Translations under genes and position numbers: made by a program
The notes under the pieces: model-generated
What the model was told of the DNA's origin: nothing
What the model saw: the letters and a program-made list of their open reading frames with translations, nothing else
Database searches by the model: none
Assembly (NCBI GenBank): GCA_961205875.1
Contig: OY540810.1
Coordinates: forward strand, 3,906,001-3,970,000
Direction of reading: 5' to 3'
Source of the DNA: Sialis fuliginosa
Taxonomy: Eukaryota; Arthropoda; Insecta; Megaloptera; Sialidae
Length of the DNA stretch: 64,000 nt
Shown: one piece after another, positions 34,975 through 47,999 of the stretch
Layout of the letters: each line of letters starts with the position of its first letter
Position numbering within the stretch: the first letter of the stretch is position 1

Positions 34975-35640
34975 CTGTCATATAGGTTTGATACCCCATT
35001 TGAAAGTGCTTGTTAGTTAACAAATTTTGTTAGCTTCTTTATAATAACCTGACTGTGTGATAAATCTTGAAAGACTTCGTTAAGGTCAACATTAGTTTTT
35101 TAAACGCAAACTTTTTTTATATTTTAATTTACAAAGGTTGAACTTAACGAGACCATTCAAAATCCTTCCAGGATCACGTGAATAAAACCATATAATAAAG
35201 ATATTTTTAAACCCTAAAACTTTTATAATTAACATTTCTTTGTAAAACTTGATCCATTCGATTTATTTCGAGGATCCGGTTTTTTTCCCTCACCTTGTAT
35301 AATAATGTTATGTCTAATTTTACAGCCTAACAAAATTTGCTAGCTTGCAAAAACTTTCAAATGGGGTATCAAACTTATACAGACAGTTTTCTTGGAGTTT
35401 CATGAAGTGTTTGACAAAGTTTTGCACATGTGTGGTAATTAAACACCAAATATATTAAAACAGTGGTGGTGTTATGAAAATTATCTTGTACGGTCAGAAT
35501 CATCAACTGTGTTGAAGTATCACTGCTCTAAATTCTAAAACTATTCCATAGATAATATCACAACATTAATATCTCATTTGAAAGTGTTGGCAATCTAGCA
35601 AATATTTGCTAGCTAGTTTGTAATATCGGACATTAAGCTA
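34975..35640. repeat. cluster of TCCGG MITE arms
   Basis: Arms at 34979-35055 (forward), 35325-35400 (reverse; GGGGTATCAAACTTATACAG) and 35570-35632 (ending GTAATATCGGACAT), plus TTTATAATACCGGACAT at 35840-35856. They look like overlapping, partly deleted copies inserted near one another. Confidence 0.55.
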
Positions 35641-36480
35641 CTATGTACAATATACAGTGCACTGACTGTTAACATATTACCTGGATTTTAATTGCTGATT
35701 TCTATATAACGTGCATACGTGAATCATTCATATACATTATACATATACGATACATTTGATTACAGCTGTCACTGAACTGTCATTTCAATGTAATACTCTG
35801 CAAATAGCGTATGCTTTGAATTTGTTCTAGAACTAATTCTTTATAATACCGGACATAACACCATCATTCATTACAAAATTCATAAAAAATAGTTATACCT
35901 ACTGTATCAGCCATAATTTTTCACGTGTGTCATTTAAAAAATCGACGTAATTTGCTCTTGTAGCAGGAAATTTTCAATGAAACACAAAACAAATGATCGT
36001 GGGCTGGGAGAATGGGGACTAATTGTAAGTGATGAAAAGCCTATTTTAACACCACTGTGTTGTATTACAAATGTACCGATTGTTCATTCAGTGTTTTCAA
36101 CAAAAGCAGACTCATATTTCGCAGGTATAACATCGGATTCAAATCCAGTGGTTCTTAATCAGCAGGATCTCTTTATACCCCTTCTCGTTTCTTCGTCCCA
36201 AGCCACTGTCTCTTGTTTGGGTTGTTTGGTTGGATGTTGAGTATGATTGATGACTGCCGGGTTGTGTCACTGTAGTGCAATTTTGCTTTTGAACATACAT
36301 TTCTACTATAATTGTATATTAACAAGCTTTTATTTTACTTCACCTGTTAGTGTGTTAGTTTGTTAAGATCAAATATTGAAATCCAAATTTTGACTAGTTC
36401 TAATTAGTTAGAGCTTTGAAATTCTATACACTGTATAAGTTTAGTGACAATGCAATATAGTGTATCTTATATTTATTATA

Positions 36481-36840
36481 AATCCAATATGGTGGACGCC
36501 CCAAAATGGCGGATTACCTTTTTCTTCACAACCACCTTGACACAGATATCAAATGAATGGGTTGGACGAGTAGAATACGATAAGCTATGTGACGTTATTC
36601 TAAATTCAATATGGCGGACGCCCCAAAATGGCGGATTACCTTTTTCTTCACAACCACCTTAACATGGATGTCAAATGAAAGGATTTGGTGAGTAGAATAC
36701 AATAAATTAAAAATAACGTCACATATTTTAAATCCAATATGGTAGACCCTCCAAAATGGTGTATTACCTTTTTGTTCATAACCCCCTTGATATGAGTATC
36801 AAATGAAAGGGTTTGATGAGCTTTACCTGTTAGTATGCTA
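36481..36840. repeat. three tandem copies of a 123-128 bp unit
   Basis: Units begin at 36481, 36603 and 36731 with AATCCAATATGGTGGACGCC-like sequence, followed by CCAAAATGGCGGATTACC, then CACAACCACCTTGA and TCAAATGAA. The first two copies are nearly identical; the third has diverged. A reading frame that crosses the first two copies is a by-product of the repeat. Confidence 0.8.
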
Positions 36841-38294
36841 GTTAGTTGTTTAAAAAATATTTTTTATTTCTTGGTGCGATAGCTACTTTAATTTGATTAA
36901 AAATATCAGACATCCCCGTGCAAATCTTCAAAATTGCAAAAACGATCATTTTTTTAGTCAACCACGGTATGGTCTTAAAAAAAGTCTAATAACATAAAAA
37001 ATAACCCTAAATTGGTAAAGCAGATAAATTTTTGTTTAATTTTCACCCCCTTTTAAGATCAAAAAAGGATAATATTGACCTATTACTTCGAATGTTCTTA
37101 AGGTTTTTTTTTAATAATAAACGAATATATTAAAAATAATCTACGAAAATTAAATGTAGAGGTTATTTCAAACAAGAATATTATTTTAAGGATTCCGATA
37201 GAGTAAAAAGGTTGAGGAACTCTGGTCTAGAATCATAAATGTTGAAATAATTATTAATTTGATAATACCTCTAAACTGAGACATAAGTAAAGTTGATATC
37301 GACTTGATCTCATCAAAATTCAAACGGTTTTCGAATCGTTTTTAGTTCTACATGGTGTGAATTCTTAATAGTGCGTCTGAAAAAGCTGCACTTTTTGTTT
37401 AGAATATCCAACATTCTGTTATCAATGTTATTATAGATATCAAAAGGTGTCCATCCACAGGTGTCTGCTCCTAATCCGATTTCAATATTTTTTTTGTTCA
37501 GAAGTTTTTGTTTCAAAGAAACTTTTTCGTTATTTCATAAAATTTTTTCTAATCTTAAAATTTAACTTTTAGGAAATTGATTTATCTTTATTTCTAGTTG
37601 CCATATTGTGCATCTCTTTCTACTACTGTTTATTGCAAGTCAAGAAAATGCTTGTTAACTAATATCTCGAAAACAACAGCTCAAAATAATTTTTGATTTA
37701 TAGCGAATTTTTTTGTACACTGTTCTGGAATTTTTTTTTTTACAAAAACTAAAAAAAATATTTTGAGATTTATTATACGTTTATTTCAAATATATGAAAA
37801 TACTGATATTAGAAAGTTTTTATAATTTTTTTTCTGTATGACCCCCTCCGAGAAGTGAGGCTGTATACGCGCCTGAGTTAGACTAGCGTACGTTCGTTGA
37901 GAAACCACCTTCACAGCTAAAGATTAATAGTGATTAAGTTGATTACTGCAGGGAAATACTTCTGTCAGCCGTCATAACAGTTCGTTGCTGTTTTTGTGTG
38001 CACTTTCATTCACGGGAAACCTGACGGGCAATGATTTATAGTTGCTTTAATCTTTATTAATGCTACCGATACAGTTTTAGTTTCTAGTTAATTCCTTGGT
38101 GTTCATAATTCATATGTACTTTTATAAACACAATTTGTTTTGGTGTTAGATTATGCTCGATTGATATATTACCTTTGATACAATTTAATAAACGTTTATC
38201 GTATTTTTAGGCAAATACTACGAGGGTGATTCCGGAAAGCAAAATTTTGTTAATTACAAAAGATTTATGTTGTTATGTAATGTTAAAATATTAA
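36841..38294. other. gene-free DNA with hAT-like end fragments
   Basis: GGTTGAGGAACTCTGG (about 37198-37213) and GACCCCCTCCGAGAAGTGAGG (about 37840) look like right-hand ends of hAT-like elements. No partners or duplications were found. Confidence 0.35.
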
Positions 38295-38295
38295 C

Positions 38296-38574
38296 ACCCG
38301 GTATTATAAAAAATTTGCTTGAGTGCAAAAGCAAATTAACTTCCAGCTAACGCTATCTGCTAGGTGTCAAATTGTTATGAAATTGCTTGATATTTTAAAG
38401 CAGTGGTAATAAATGTATAATAATGTAAATGCTATGAGGTACACTTGGCAGCACATATTTTAAGTCACTGATTGTATTTATCGTGCATGCGCCAAGGTTA
38501 TCATATGTACGATTTTATTCGCTGGAAGTTAATTTGTTTTTGCACTCAAGCAAATTCTTTATAATACCGGGCAT
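38296..38574. mobile_element. CCGGTATTATAAA-type MITE (CCCGG subfamily), complete copy
   Basis: About 279 bp. Ends CCCGGTATTATAAAAAATTT and CTTTATAATACCGGGCAT are inverted, with homology running some 45 bp through TTGCTTGAGTGCAAAA and TTAACTTCCAGC. Further copies: 3299-3855 and the fragment at 361-400. The target duplication is unclear. Confidence 0.7.
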
Positions 38575-40212
38575 ATATCTGTTATAAATAAAAGTTTGTA
38601 TATCAAAATATTTATAGAGTTGACATCTTCATAAATGATTTTGTTGAAGGATTGATTTTAACATTTATAGCTTAATCGTATCTACATAATTATACAGTAC
38701 TCAAACTAATAAATGATGTAAAAATGTTTTTTTCTATATTCTAATTTCAGATTGTCTGAAAAATAAAGGGTGGTATTTAAGAGTGTATTATTTTATGCAT
38801 TTTAAGCATTTAAATAATTATTTTGTGCAATGTATTAACACAACACCACTTTTTTAACACATTTGCTATTTGCTATTAATTGTTAGCAATGTCAAGACTA
38901 TTAAAAAATCTACTATCTCTTTTGTTTATTATCTTGTCTAATTGAGATTACCCTAATTAATGACAGTTAATTTTTAAATATTCTTGACATTGTTAATAAA
39001 CAATTTCTGTGTGACTGCTTGTTTAATATTTTTGTATTAAAAAGTTATTATAAATAATAACAATTTTAAAATTCAATGTGTATAAAATAATGCACTTTGA
39101 ATTGTTCGGAAAAATAATCTGCCACAATGGAATTGCTGGGAGATCTGTTTCCACAATAAATTATCTCAAGAAATGGTGATGTCGATTAGCCTGGGATATC
39201 TAAAGAGCAAGGTTTATGTTAACAAACCAGAAATACCTGAGCAACATAAATAAAACGTTCGTGGCGAAATTAAATAAACATAAAAAAATTTATAAAAAGA
39301 ACTCGCATTTGTGAAGCTAACAGGGGCAGATATTTAGCTGGCATTGTATTCCATACGTAATTCCCAATATTTAATACAGCATTTATCGGCTTTTAGCCAT
39401 TTTGTTCTCATTTTCCATTAAGTTATACAAAAATAGTAGTAAACCTTCCCGGTGAACAGCCTGTATAATAAAATCATACGATAACTGTTGTATCATTTAC
39501 ATTTTAATCCTTTTTACATTTTATTCAGTACATTACAAAATCGTATGATAAACAATTATGTACTACACAATTTACATCAGATTTCATAATTAAAAGTATT
39601 TTTTGTTAGTTTCATATAAAACTATAAAATGGTAGAATTTTCAGTAGCGTTTAATAACAAATCGATATTAAAAACACCAGAACAAAATTGTTCCATCTCT
39701 AGTCCCATAAATAAATATTATGACTATGTTTGTTATTGCTATAACAATAATAACAAACATTCATGTTTTGAATCCAATATGCCAGAGTGTATTTGGTAAT
39801 AGAACTAAATTATTTTACATTTCGTACACGACCAGAAAATTGTAATTTGCATTCTTCAGGTCTTGTCTTTGCGCTCTTTTCTTTATCATTAAGCACGGTA
39901 CTCTTCCGGTTTCTTAAATTAAATTGGGGGTAATTAATCCACGTTATATTATAGTAACGGATCTGAAGATATTTTAGATAGACCGATTAATTCTAGATGG
40001 AACATTCTAGTCACATACATAATAATTTATAACTAGAACCTATAAATTAACTACTTTCTTACTTCAAGTTGTCCATGTACCTATCTACTTTATAATTCAT
40101 CACAAAGATGAGAAATCTCTTAACGTGCATTTTAGATACTGTAACTTTCAAACGGTGGGCATATTTTTTTGTTGGCTGATTATTAAATAAATAAAAATCT
40201 AATAGGTAAGAT
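38575..40212. other. gene-free AT-rich DNA
   Basis: No gene, RNA gene or clear mobile element seen. Confidence 0.3.
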
Positions 40213-40213
40213 A

Positions 40214-40701
40214 AGGTACTGGAACCAGTTATCGCCGCTATAAGAGCGAAGTTTAATTTTTGTGATTGACGGGCTTTTATGTAATTCTCATGAACTCATG
40301 TTATTAATAAAACAAAGTAGTTCTTTATTTAATAATTTAAATAACCATTGTTCGCAAATATACTTTGTTTTATAAATTATGTTTTTTCTCCAGTAATGGA
40401 TAAAGTAAAAGCAGTAATGAGCACACAGTGATGGATACTTGGTAATGATTAAAAATTGATAAGTACTACGACACAAAAGATATAAAAGAAATAATCGTCA
40501 AATATGAAACAATGTAAAGCAGTTGCTATGATAATACAATAATTTTGACACCATTTTGACATTAAACTAAGCTGTAAGACACTAAAATGTACATATATAG
40601 ATAAATATTCAGAAATGGTAGTAACAAATATTTCTAACTCAGTACATTTAATTAAAAAATTGTCATTACTGGGCTCATATCCAAGACTGGTGTTAGTACT
40701 T
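40214..40701 (+). mobile_element. AGGTACTGGCACCAGT MITE, copy 3
   Basis: Starts AGGTACTGGAACCAGT after TA and ends GACTGGTGTTAGTACT before TTATA. Internally deleted relative to copy 1 around the CACCATTTTGACA region. Confidence 0.7.
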
Positions 40702-40788
40702 TATATATAAATATGCTTTTAATAACATATAATTATAAATATAAAGTAGTTATTAACTACATCTTTATTTCACTTAAGTAACGTTATA

Positions 40789-41055
40789 CAAGAGGTACTT
40801 CAAGGATGAATTCTTAGTCCAATATTATTTATTTTATATATCAACGATATCACTAACGTCCTTAATGAAAATATAATACTGTCTGCTGACGACAAAGCAA
40901 TTATATACGATTATCCCATACAGACACAAAGTTATAATGGTATCGAAAATTCTATTAACATAATCTCTTCTTGGTTTTCAAACATCAACTTAAAATTAAA
41001 TGTAACTAAAACGCAGTTCATTAAATTTGGTAACTATGGCGAATTATCGGATAAT
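40789..41055 (+). pseudogene. non-LTR retrotransposon reverse transcriptase fragment
   Basis: In frame from CAA at 40789: Q-E-V-L-Q-G-stop-ILSPILFILYINDI, then LSADDKAIIYD, then WFSNINLKLNVTKTQFIKFG. These are the QG.ILGP.LF..YINDI motif, the catalytic YADD box (here SADD) and the downstream W-F...KL.LN..KT.F..F block of Jockey/CR1-like reverse transcriptases. A stop replaces Ser in the first motif, and the fragment is truncated at both sides. Confidence 0.7.
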
Positions 41056-41115
41056 TTAATCTCTATACTCTGCACAGAATAATACTCTGTTTCATTTAAG
41101 TTTGCAGTGGTTGCC

Positions 41116-41162
41116 AGGGTTTTGACGGTATGAATCGTGCATCGTACCGTCAAAAACCCTGA
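41116..41162. repeat. hairpin with 16-bp stem
   Basis: CAGGGTTTTGACGGTA and TACCGTCAAAAACCCTG pair around a loop of about 14 bases (one mismatch or slip). It could be the tip of a foldback repeat. Confidence 0.6.
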
Positions 41163-41187
41163 GTATATATTATACATATATAAATAT

Positions 41188-41400
41188 CGGTATGGGGAAC
41201 CATACATGACTTCCATGTTCTTTAATATCTATTTAAATAATTTTCAACATATGAGAAATTTCAATGAGAATTGTCAGAAATAAAACTCACCTTTGTATTA
41301 TAAATATTAGTTTTCTAATGTCCTAATGTCAAAAACATAATACAGATTCGTAGAATAACTAATTTGGAAATTTGAATTAAGTTGAATTTGTTTCCAAAGT
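41188..41400. repeat. dispersed repeat, partner at 53222-53370
   Basis: Shares GGTATGGGGAACCATACATG (one or two changes) and the following GACTTCCAYGTTC, then TATTAGTTTTSTAATRTCCT, with 53222-53370. Contains a small palindrome (GGTATGG/CCATAC). Confidence 0.5.
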
Positions 41401-42254
41401 TAAATTTAGAGGGTGGTTTTCACCCCTTCAATAGCTGTTTAGGCATGTACAAATAATAAATGTCCCTTAGATTCAATTAAACTACTAATGTATCCCAAGT
41501 CTTATCAAAATTAGTGAGATAATACTCGCAACGTTTTTAGACGATAATAGTTACAAAATTTCGAATATTTCCAAAACCCCAAATTCGATTAGCACCAAAA
41601 TCAATAGGTCTGAAGTACTCACTGAGATAAACATTTTCCTCAAAGATAATTCAAACCGGTATGTTTTTACAGTAGTTATCGTGAACGAAAGAAAATTCTA
41701 CAACCAGATTAACAGATATACGGACACACGTACAACTGCCATGCGGAAATTAACTTTTTTTTACGTTTTGAAGGTAGTACAATCAGAATCTGCTTTTATC
41801 TCGGACACGATTTTTCGATGGTATTACAATACTTTCAATTTATTTCAGAACATGGAAACAAAAATGTCAACAACTGAAAACCAGATACAGTTATTTTATT
41901 TTTTAAACATACTGTATTACATTTTGGCGACACAATTGCGATCCTTACACGAATAGTCACTTTTATAAATATTTTTTATGTCTTCGTATATACAGCACAA
42001 CCCTCTGGCGACAAACTCAGCCGTTTTATTAACAAGGCTACTCCTAATCCTTTTACACATCCTTGTTGTTATCCGCGTCCTGTTGCCTTAGGATATAATG
42101 CTACCAAATTCACGACTTAGGATAAATTTGGATTATACACCGCTAAAAGAACAAACACACAATGCGTATATATACACTGAATCGCTATTGGAAAAAATAA
42201 AAAGAAAGTCTCTAAAAGGCAGTAGTTAGAAGTATATTCAGAGGTGGTTTAAGA

Positions 42255-42360
42255 ATCTTCGATATGCTATATGCCCAAAATTTGCATTTGTATATCTTTA
42301 AAACACCTACCAAAGGAATTTGTAATTGGATATAATCCCGAGTTTCCTAAATGACAAATA
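42255..42360 (+). repeat. dispersed repeat, inverted partner at 11145-11250
   Basis: Matches 11145-11250 on the opposite strand. Adjoins the tandem duplication that follows. Confidence 0.55.
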
Positions 42361-42782
42361 CTAAAGTCAACAATATAATTTTAAAGTAGGGAGGGCTGAC
42401 ATAGAATTTTTAATTTTAATTTTCATATCTACGCATGTGGGATGTCAAAATGTACAATCTCAATTAGTAGAATATGACCATATTTTTTTTCCAACTCAAA
42501 AATGTCGCCAGTAGGGGGCTAAAAGCAGTATTTTATTTTGTCCACCCTACCGCAACTCGGTAACTACTGGCTCAAAAAAAAGCTCTGAAAAAAGTTGGTT
42601 ACGAGGATTATCAACGACAAATACCAAAATCAATAATATAATTATAAATTTTCGAATAATAGGAAGGGGCGTTATAGAATTTTTTATTTTGATATCTAGG
42701 CAAGTGGGGTGCCAAAATGTAGATCTCAATTAGTAGAACTTGACACTTTTTTATATTTTTTTCTAACTCAAAAATGCATGGG
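42350..42782. repeat. tandem duplication, period about 245 bp
   Basis: Two copies of a segment: 42350-42510 and 42600-42778. Shared stretches include CTCAATTAGTAGAA, CAAAATGTA, CATAGAATTTTT and AACTCAAAAATG. Divergence is around 20 percent by eye. Confidence 0.6.
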
Positions 42783-45418
42783 TTCAAACATTCCACTCGT
42801 GTATGTCTTGCCCGAATTTTTTTGTATGCGGTCTATCTATTTAAGAGATAATATTAGATAAAAAAAAACGAATTTTGGTAGATTTTATATCTTAAATGAA
42901 TACACATAAGTCACATAAGGTTGTTAATTTATTGAAGTTTCTTTTTTAACATTAAGATGTCCATCTTAAAAAATTAAGAACCACTTAGCGAGTTATATAC
43001 ATAGTTAGTTGGTACCAAATAAATAATAATATCAAATACATATGTATGTCAATACTAAATTATACACGCGTTAGCTTAATATTAACTACCAAAGAGAGAC
43101 AAGACTAGCTCTATATTATTGGTATAACACAATACATAGGTACGTATATAGATTCAAATTAATTTGCATCTATTCATTTCAAATGTAGGGGAAGAGAGGG
43201 CATGTTTGCGATAGGTGGTAAGGCGGTACAGGCTTTTATCTTAAGCATCGTTCATGTTATTTTGCTGTATCTTATATACAATATCATTTATAATAATTAT
43301 TGTTAAATTTAAAATTCATTTGTTGATCTTATTTTGCAGTTTTCTGTATGTGTGTGTTTTTTTATTTTTGTAATAAATTTTAATTATTTATCAACTATTT
43401 TACACTTTTATAGTTCTTGCTGAGTCTTTTGACATATAAAAAATTATATACTTAAAAGGTAAAGAAGTAGCTAAGATATTCCATAGTTTAAAAGAAATAG
43501 GTTATATAATAAATAAAATAATTGATCAAGATTGGTTAGAATATTTTGTAGTTCGGCATTAAAAAAAATTTAGTTCAATGAATTTTTTTTTTTGGCACTT
43601 GATGTTAATTTGTCTAGCTTGCCTGACAGCTAAGTTGTATCAACGAATTTATAAAATACTGATGTTAAATTCTATTTATTTTCAAAAGTTTAAAAATGAT
43701 TAAAAAATTATTTTTTTCAATTACAATTTTATTTCTTCTTTTTTTGTTTATAAATTATTTAAATAACGTAAATTAATTAAAGCATAGTATTGAAGATATT
43801 AAGTGATATTAAATCTTTAGATTTTTGTAAAAACTTAAGTTTTATTTCTACGGTGCAAATATAAGATTTTTATTTTTATAAAACAATTTAAATTAAATAA
43901 TTATAAACTGAAGTAAACCACTAAAGATGTGGTCATACCATTTGTGTGCTGTGAAAATGACAATACTGAAGCGTACTTTGTGTTTTTTGTATTAATTATT
44001 AGCCCACTACTATAAAATTATACATGGTAGGGGCAAGATAGGTTATATAAAAAATTAAATTTAAATTAATTTCTTAGAATAAACAATTTTTTATATCAAA
44101 TCGATATGTCTTCAATAGTTAGACTACATATAGATACAGACAGCATCATGTAATCGTTTATCGTCTTGCTCTTTCCTTTCCTACTAACTGTTAATTGTTT
44201 TTTACTCTGAATCTAGCGAAATATCGATTAGGAATTTAGCTCTGAAGAAATTGAAGATCAGACCTATGCGGTTTACATTCAGAAGTCTAGACAAATTTCC
44301 AGATTATCTTGTAACTTGGAACCAAAAAGCTTACAGTTGTTTTATGCAGCACTCGAATTTATTTGCGCTCAAAAAATATGTTTGTGATTTAATAACATTT
44401 CTTTTAATTTAAAAAAAGAAAGGCGTTTGGTAGGTTAATTAAATACATCTTCCCAAAAAATGTGAAAAACAATTTATATATATATTCTGAATATGAGTCA
44501 AATCGAACCATACATACAATTTAAAAAAAAATCGACCCCAGTGCCAACTACCGGGGCAAAAAAACGATAAGCCTAACGAAGCACCAAATGAACATATGGT
44601 GTGAATATGGCGTCGATACGTTCGGTGGCTTAGGCCTGATGAGATCACATACATACGCACCAACGTTTGTTAAGATTGAAATTTTTGGTAAAAAATATAT
44701 GTAGATAATAATTTTTGGTAACTGATGAAATAAATATAATTATCAAGAAAAAAATTACTCGTATAAGTGAGACTATTTGTACGCGCAATACGTTCATATA
44801 CATATGCACTTTAGAATATGTAAGGGAAAAATCGAGTTTTCGTAAGACGTGAGATAACGTCTGTAGCTTTAACTAAATTCCATTTGTAGTTGTGCGCGCA
44901 TCAGTTAGAATATGCTCTCTTCTGGCAGAAGCGACGAAAATCCTTTCTCCACATACACTTCTCTCAGCATCAGATAACCGGCCAGTGGCTCCCAAACAAC
45001 GACAATGGAGATACGTTCCACTCGATTACTTGTTCTCTACTATGTACGTTGTAAATATATTGTACTAGATGCAGTTCTGTCAGATTGGTTTGTGGAGTTT
45101 AATGCAATGTGAGATTTCAAAATTTTATGTCTTTTAATAAATACGAAATAGTCTATGCGCTACTATTTTTAATAAACGAATATAATATACTCCTTAACCA
45201 TTTCATTTTTATATGTATAGAATTTTTCTCACCAAACTTTACATAGCCAGTGCTAGGGTGAGATTATGTTTTTTATATGTTTACACATACGTGTGTTATA
45301 ACTATGTCGTAAAATGTCTACTATCGTATTTCGCCCAAATGTTAAGTTGGTAGTAAACAATACAAAAAATAAAGAACAAATAAATAAATATAATATTTTT
45401 TAATAGTTAGTCGTTTAA
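42783..45418. other. gene-free AT-rich DNA
   Basis: No supported gene. A moderately GC-richer stretch at 44840-45060 (CTCTTCTGGCAGAAGCGACG) might be part of an LTR or another repeat, but no copy or boundary is visible. Confidence 0.3.
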
Positions 45419-45419
45419 T

Positions 45420-46440
45420 AGTTAGTTTTTTTTATTAAATAAGTTGTTACTTCGTATGTTTCTTATTTCGCTGGGTAGGTAGTTATAAAGTTTAGAAGCG
45501 AGAAAGACCATGTGTCTCTGTCCAAAAGTTTTCGACATTTTTGGGATCTGGATAGGATTTAAGGTTGATGATCTGGTGTTGTAGGAATATTGGACAGGAG
45601 TTTGATATTCGGGATATTTGCGGATTATATTCAGAATTGTTTTCACGTATAGTTGTCTTACGTCCAATACTTTGAATTCAGAAAACAGTTCTGTGAATGG
45701 GAAGTATCTTGTTTTTTTTTTTTAAATATTATACGGATAAATAGTTTTTGTTCACGACAGAGTAGAACCAGAATAGACTCGTAGGTACCACCCCAGGCAG
45801 TGATTCCGTAACAAATTACAGACTAGCACAGAATAAAGTACCTATATTGAACGCATTGTGTCTGTGGGAAATATGTTTCGTAGTGTAATGAAAATGTGTA
45901 TTTATAAGTTTTCACAGTTTTTTTATGTCTTCTATGTGGGTGTTCCATTTGAGATGGTTATTTACAAAAATCCCTAAATATTTAATGTGTTTAACTTGTT
46001 AGAGTGGTATACATGTACTGTAATGTCGTGTGGTTGTCCAGTTTCTATGTATTTTGTTTTATCTCTGTTTATAATAGTGTAAGTAAATTATGGTTCAGCC
46101 ATTCATACACTATACTCATGTCAGTTTCCGCCTTAGTCACAGTCTCATTTCAAGAATCCCCTGAAAAACGTAAAGCCGTGTCATCAGCAAATGATGTTAC
46201 TATCCCGTCGATATCATAAAGTTCGTTTACATATATTAAAAATAGTACTGGTCCAAATACTGTCCCTTTGTGGTATGCCATATGTAATTGTAGCAATTTC
46301 GCTGTTTTGTCCGTTAGTTTTTGTAGTCTGGCTTCTGTTTTCCAGATAACTCTGGAACCACCTGTAGGCAACACCTCGTATGCCTATATTAAATAGTCTC
46401 TGCCGTAATACTTCATGAGAAACAGTGTCGTAGTAAGTTT
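45420..46440 (-). pseudogene. non-LTR retrotransposon (Jockey/CR1-like) 3' half, degraded
   Basis: Minus strand. From 46440: TYYDTVSHEVLRQRLFNIGI and YRWFQSYLENRSQ, then a frameshift, then GTVFGPVLFLIYVNELYDID and SFADDTALRFSGDS, the catalytic box. Further on (45667-45422) comes the typical C-terminal tail with QRHMVFLASKLYNYLPSEIRN. Reverse transcriptase and tail are in different frames with stops between. The 5' part is missing; upstream it runs into the pogo-like repeat. Confidence 0.75.
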
Positions 46441-46985
46441 TTATTAATGAAACTTGGTTGGATGGTTGAGTCTGGCTCGAGGACGGTTCCATTCAAAATC
46501 ATCAAACTCGTGTAAGGGAGAGGGGTTACATCCCAAAATATTTATTTTTTCAAGATATCTCAAGAACGACACATGTTACGTGAAAATTTTATAGAATTTT
46601 TTTTGTAGAGCATTAGATTTCTTATAATATGGATCTACAAAGTTTGTTGTAAAATATTCCCTTACAAAGATTTATCTCAATTTATTTAATAAAATCGTCT
46701 TTGTTTTTCTAAATTGATATTTGCTTAGACATATTAAATGTCATTTTGACGTTTGAATAACTTTAGATTTATATTGTAATTGTCAAAATATTAAAAATAT
46801 ACGAACAAATAATCAGGTGCGTCTTAAGAAAAAAATCGAACTAATATTTTTTAGTAATATCGTATAAAAATTAAATGGTTAACCAATTCCAGGCAATTTA
46901 TCTTAACAGTATCGGTTCAATAATTAACTACTTTTGGTGAATTTATCACGAGGAAGCACTGTGCATTTACTTGGCAGATGTTTTT
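46441..46985 (+). mobile_element. pogo-like repeat, copy C
   Basis: Shares GGTTGGATGGTTGAGTCTGG through GGAAGCACTGTGCATTTACT with copy A at 5319-5786. Only one AAATGTCATTTTGACGTTT unit is present (46736). Confidence 0.6.
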
Positions 46986-47998
46986 TTAAAATTTATACAT
47001 ATATTTATGTTTTTTCGAAGGACATTGTCCATTTCTGATAGCTTTTCGTAGTCATAGGTTCTAGGTTATATTTTATTCATTCTGTATTTATCTAGCTAAA
47101 AATTTAATCTAGGTCTTCGAATTTGTTATATAATATTTTTAATGAAAAGATACTATTCGATAAAGCTCCGTTTTAACTTTAATACAATCAAGTTGACGTT
47201 CCTTGAAATTTCTGCATTTCACAAAACGAATCATACATCCGATAACTTGTATAACATAAGTTTTGTGCAACTATTTGTTTTTACCACTGCCTGGCTGCTT
47301 CGGAATGCTTAGCAATTAAATGCATTCATATTATTTTATTTCGTTATTATCTCAACATCTAAGACAACTAAGTAGAGATTCCAGTGTAATTTTCTACCAA
47401 ATTGAACGTGTATAACAGAATAATCTTGAATACAATTGTCAAGAAATAATATAGAAGTAACATGCTCGAAATACAGACGTCTGTAATAAGGAGGTAAACC
47501 TGACGGTTATTTATCTCTATTTTCTCTAGTTGTAAGCTGCAACTTTCTTGCCATGTGACTTGCAAAATCGACTAGATTTAATAAGTTTTGGTACTTGAAG
47601 AAGAACGTTATAAAAATATATGTTCGATATTTCATTTATATACATTGTTTCTTCAATTTTTAAATGAAATTACTCGTTGACTTATCTGAATGACAATATT
47701 GAATAAAAATATAGGGTAAAAGTGGGAAATTAATCCAACTTTTTGACATAATTTGTCACATTCTTGTTTTGAGGAGAGATACCTCAAAGCTCTGTGTGGA
47801 ATAGTTAATACAATAGTTTATAATAAACGATTATTTAAAGTAATTTATTTTATTTCAAAAATATATTTGTACAGTATAGTTAATTATCAGTTGTTAAAAT
47901 AAAATAACAATAAACAAATACGTGGCCACATTAATTCTAAAAGAGATTTTATAAAAAAAATGCTCATAAGGGAATTCATACTTACAATAAAAAGGGTA
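46986..47998. other. gene-free AT-rich DNA
   Basis: No gene seen. AGGGTAAAAGTGGGAAATTA at about 47713 and GCCCCACTGTAC at about 48494 could be ends of one more MITE; unproven. Confidence 0.3.
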
Positions 47999-47999
47999 A

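Noticed and set aside
35977..36240. 87-residue open frame on the + strand
   Set aside because: No recognised domain, no clear splice context, codon use like the surroundings, and a position between MITE fragments and a tandem repeat. Not enough to call a gene.
36444..36662. 72-residue open frame in the 36.5 kb tandem repeat
   Set aside because: It repeats the same peptide twice because it crosses two copies of the repeat; no sign of selection for coding.
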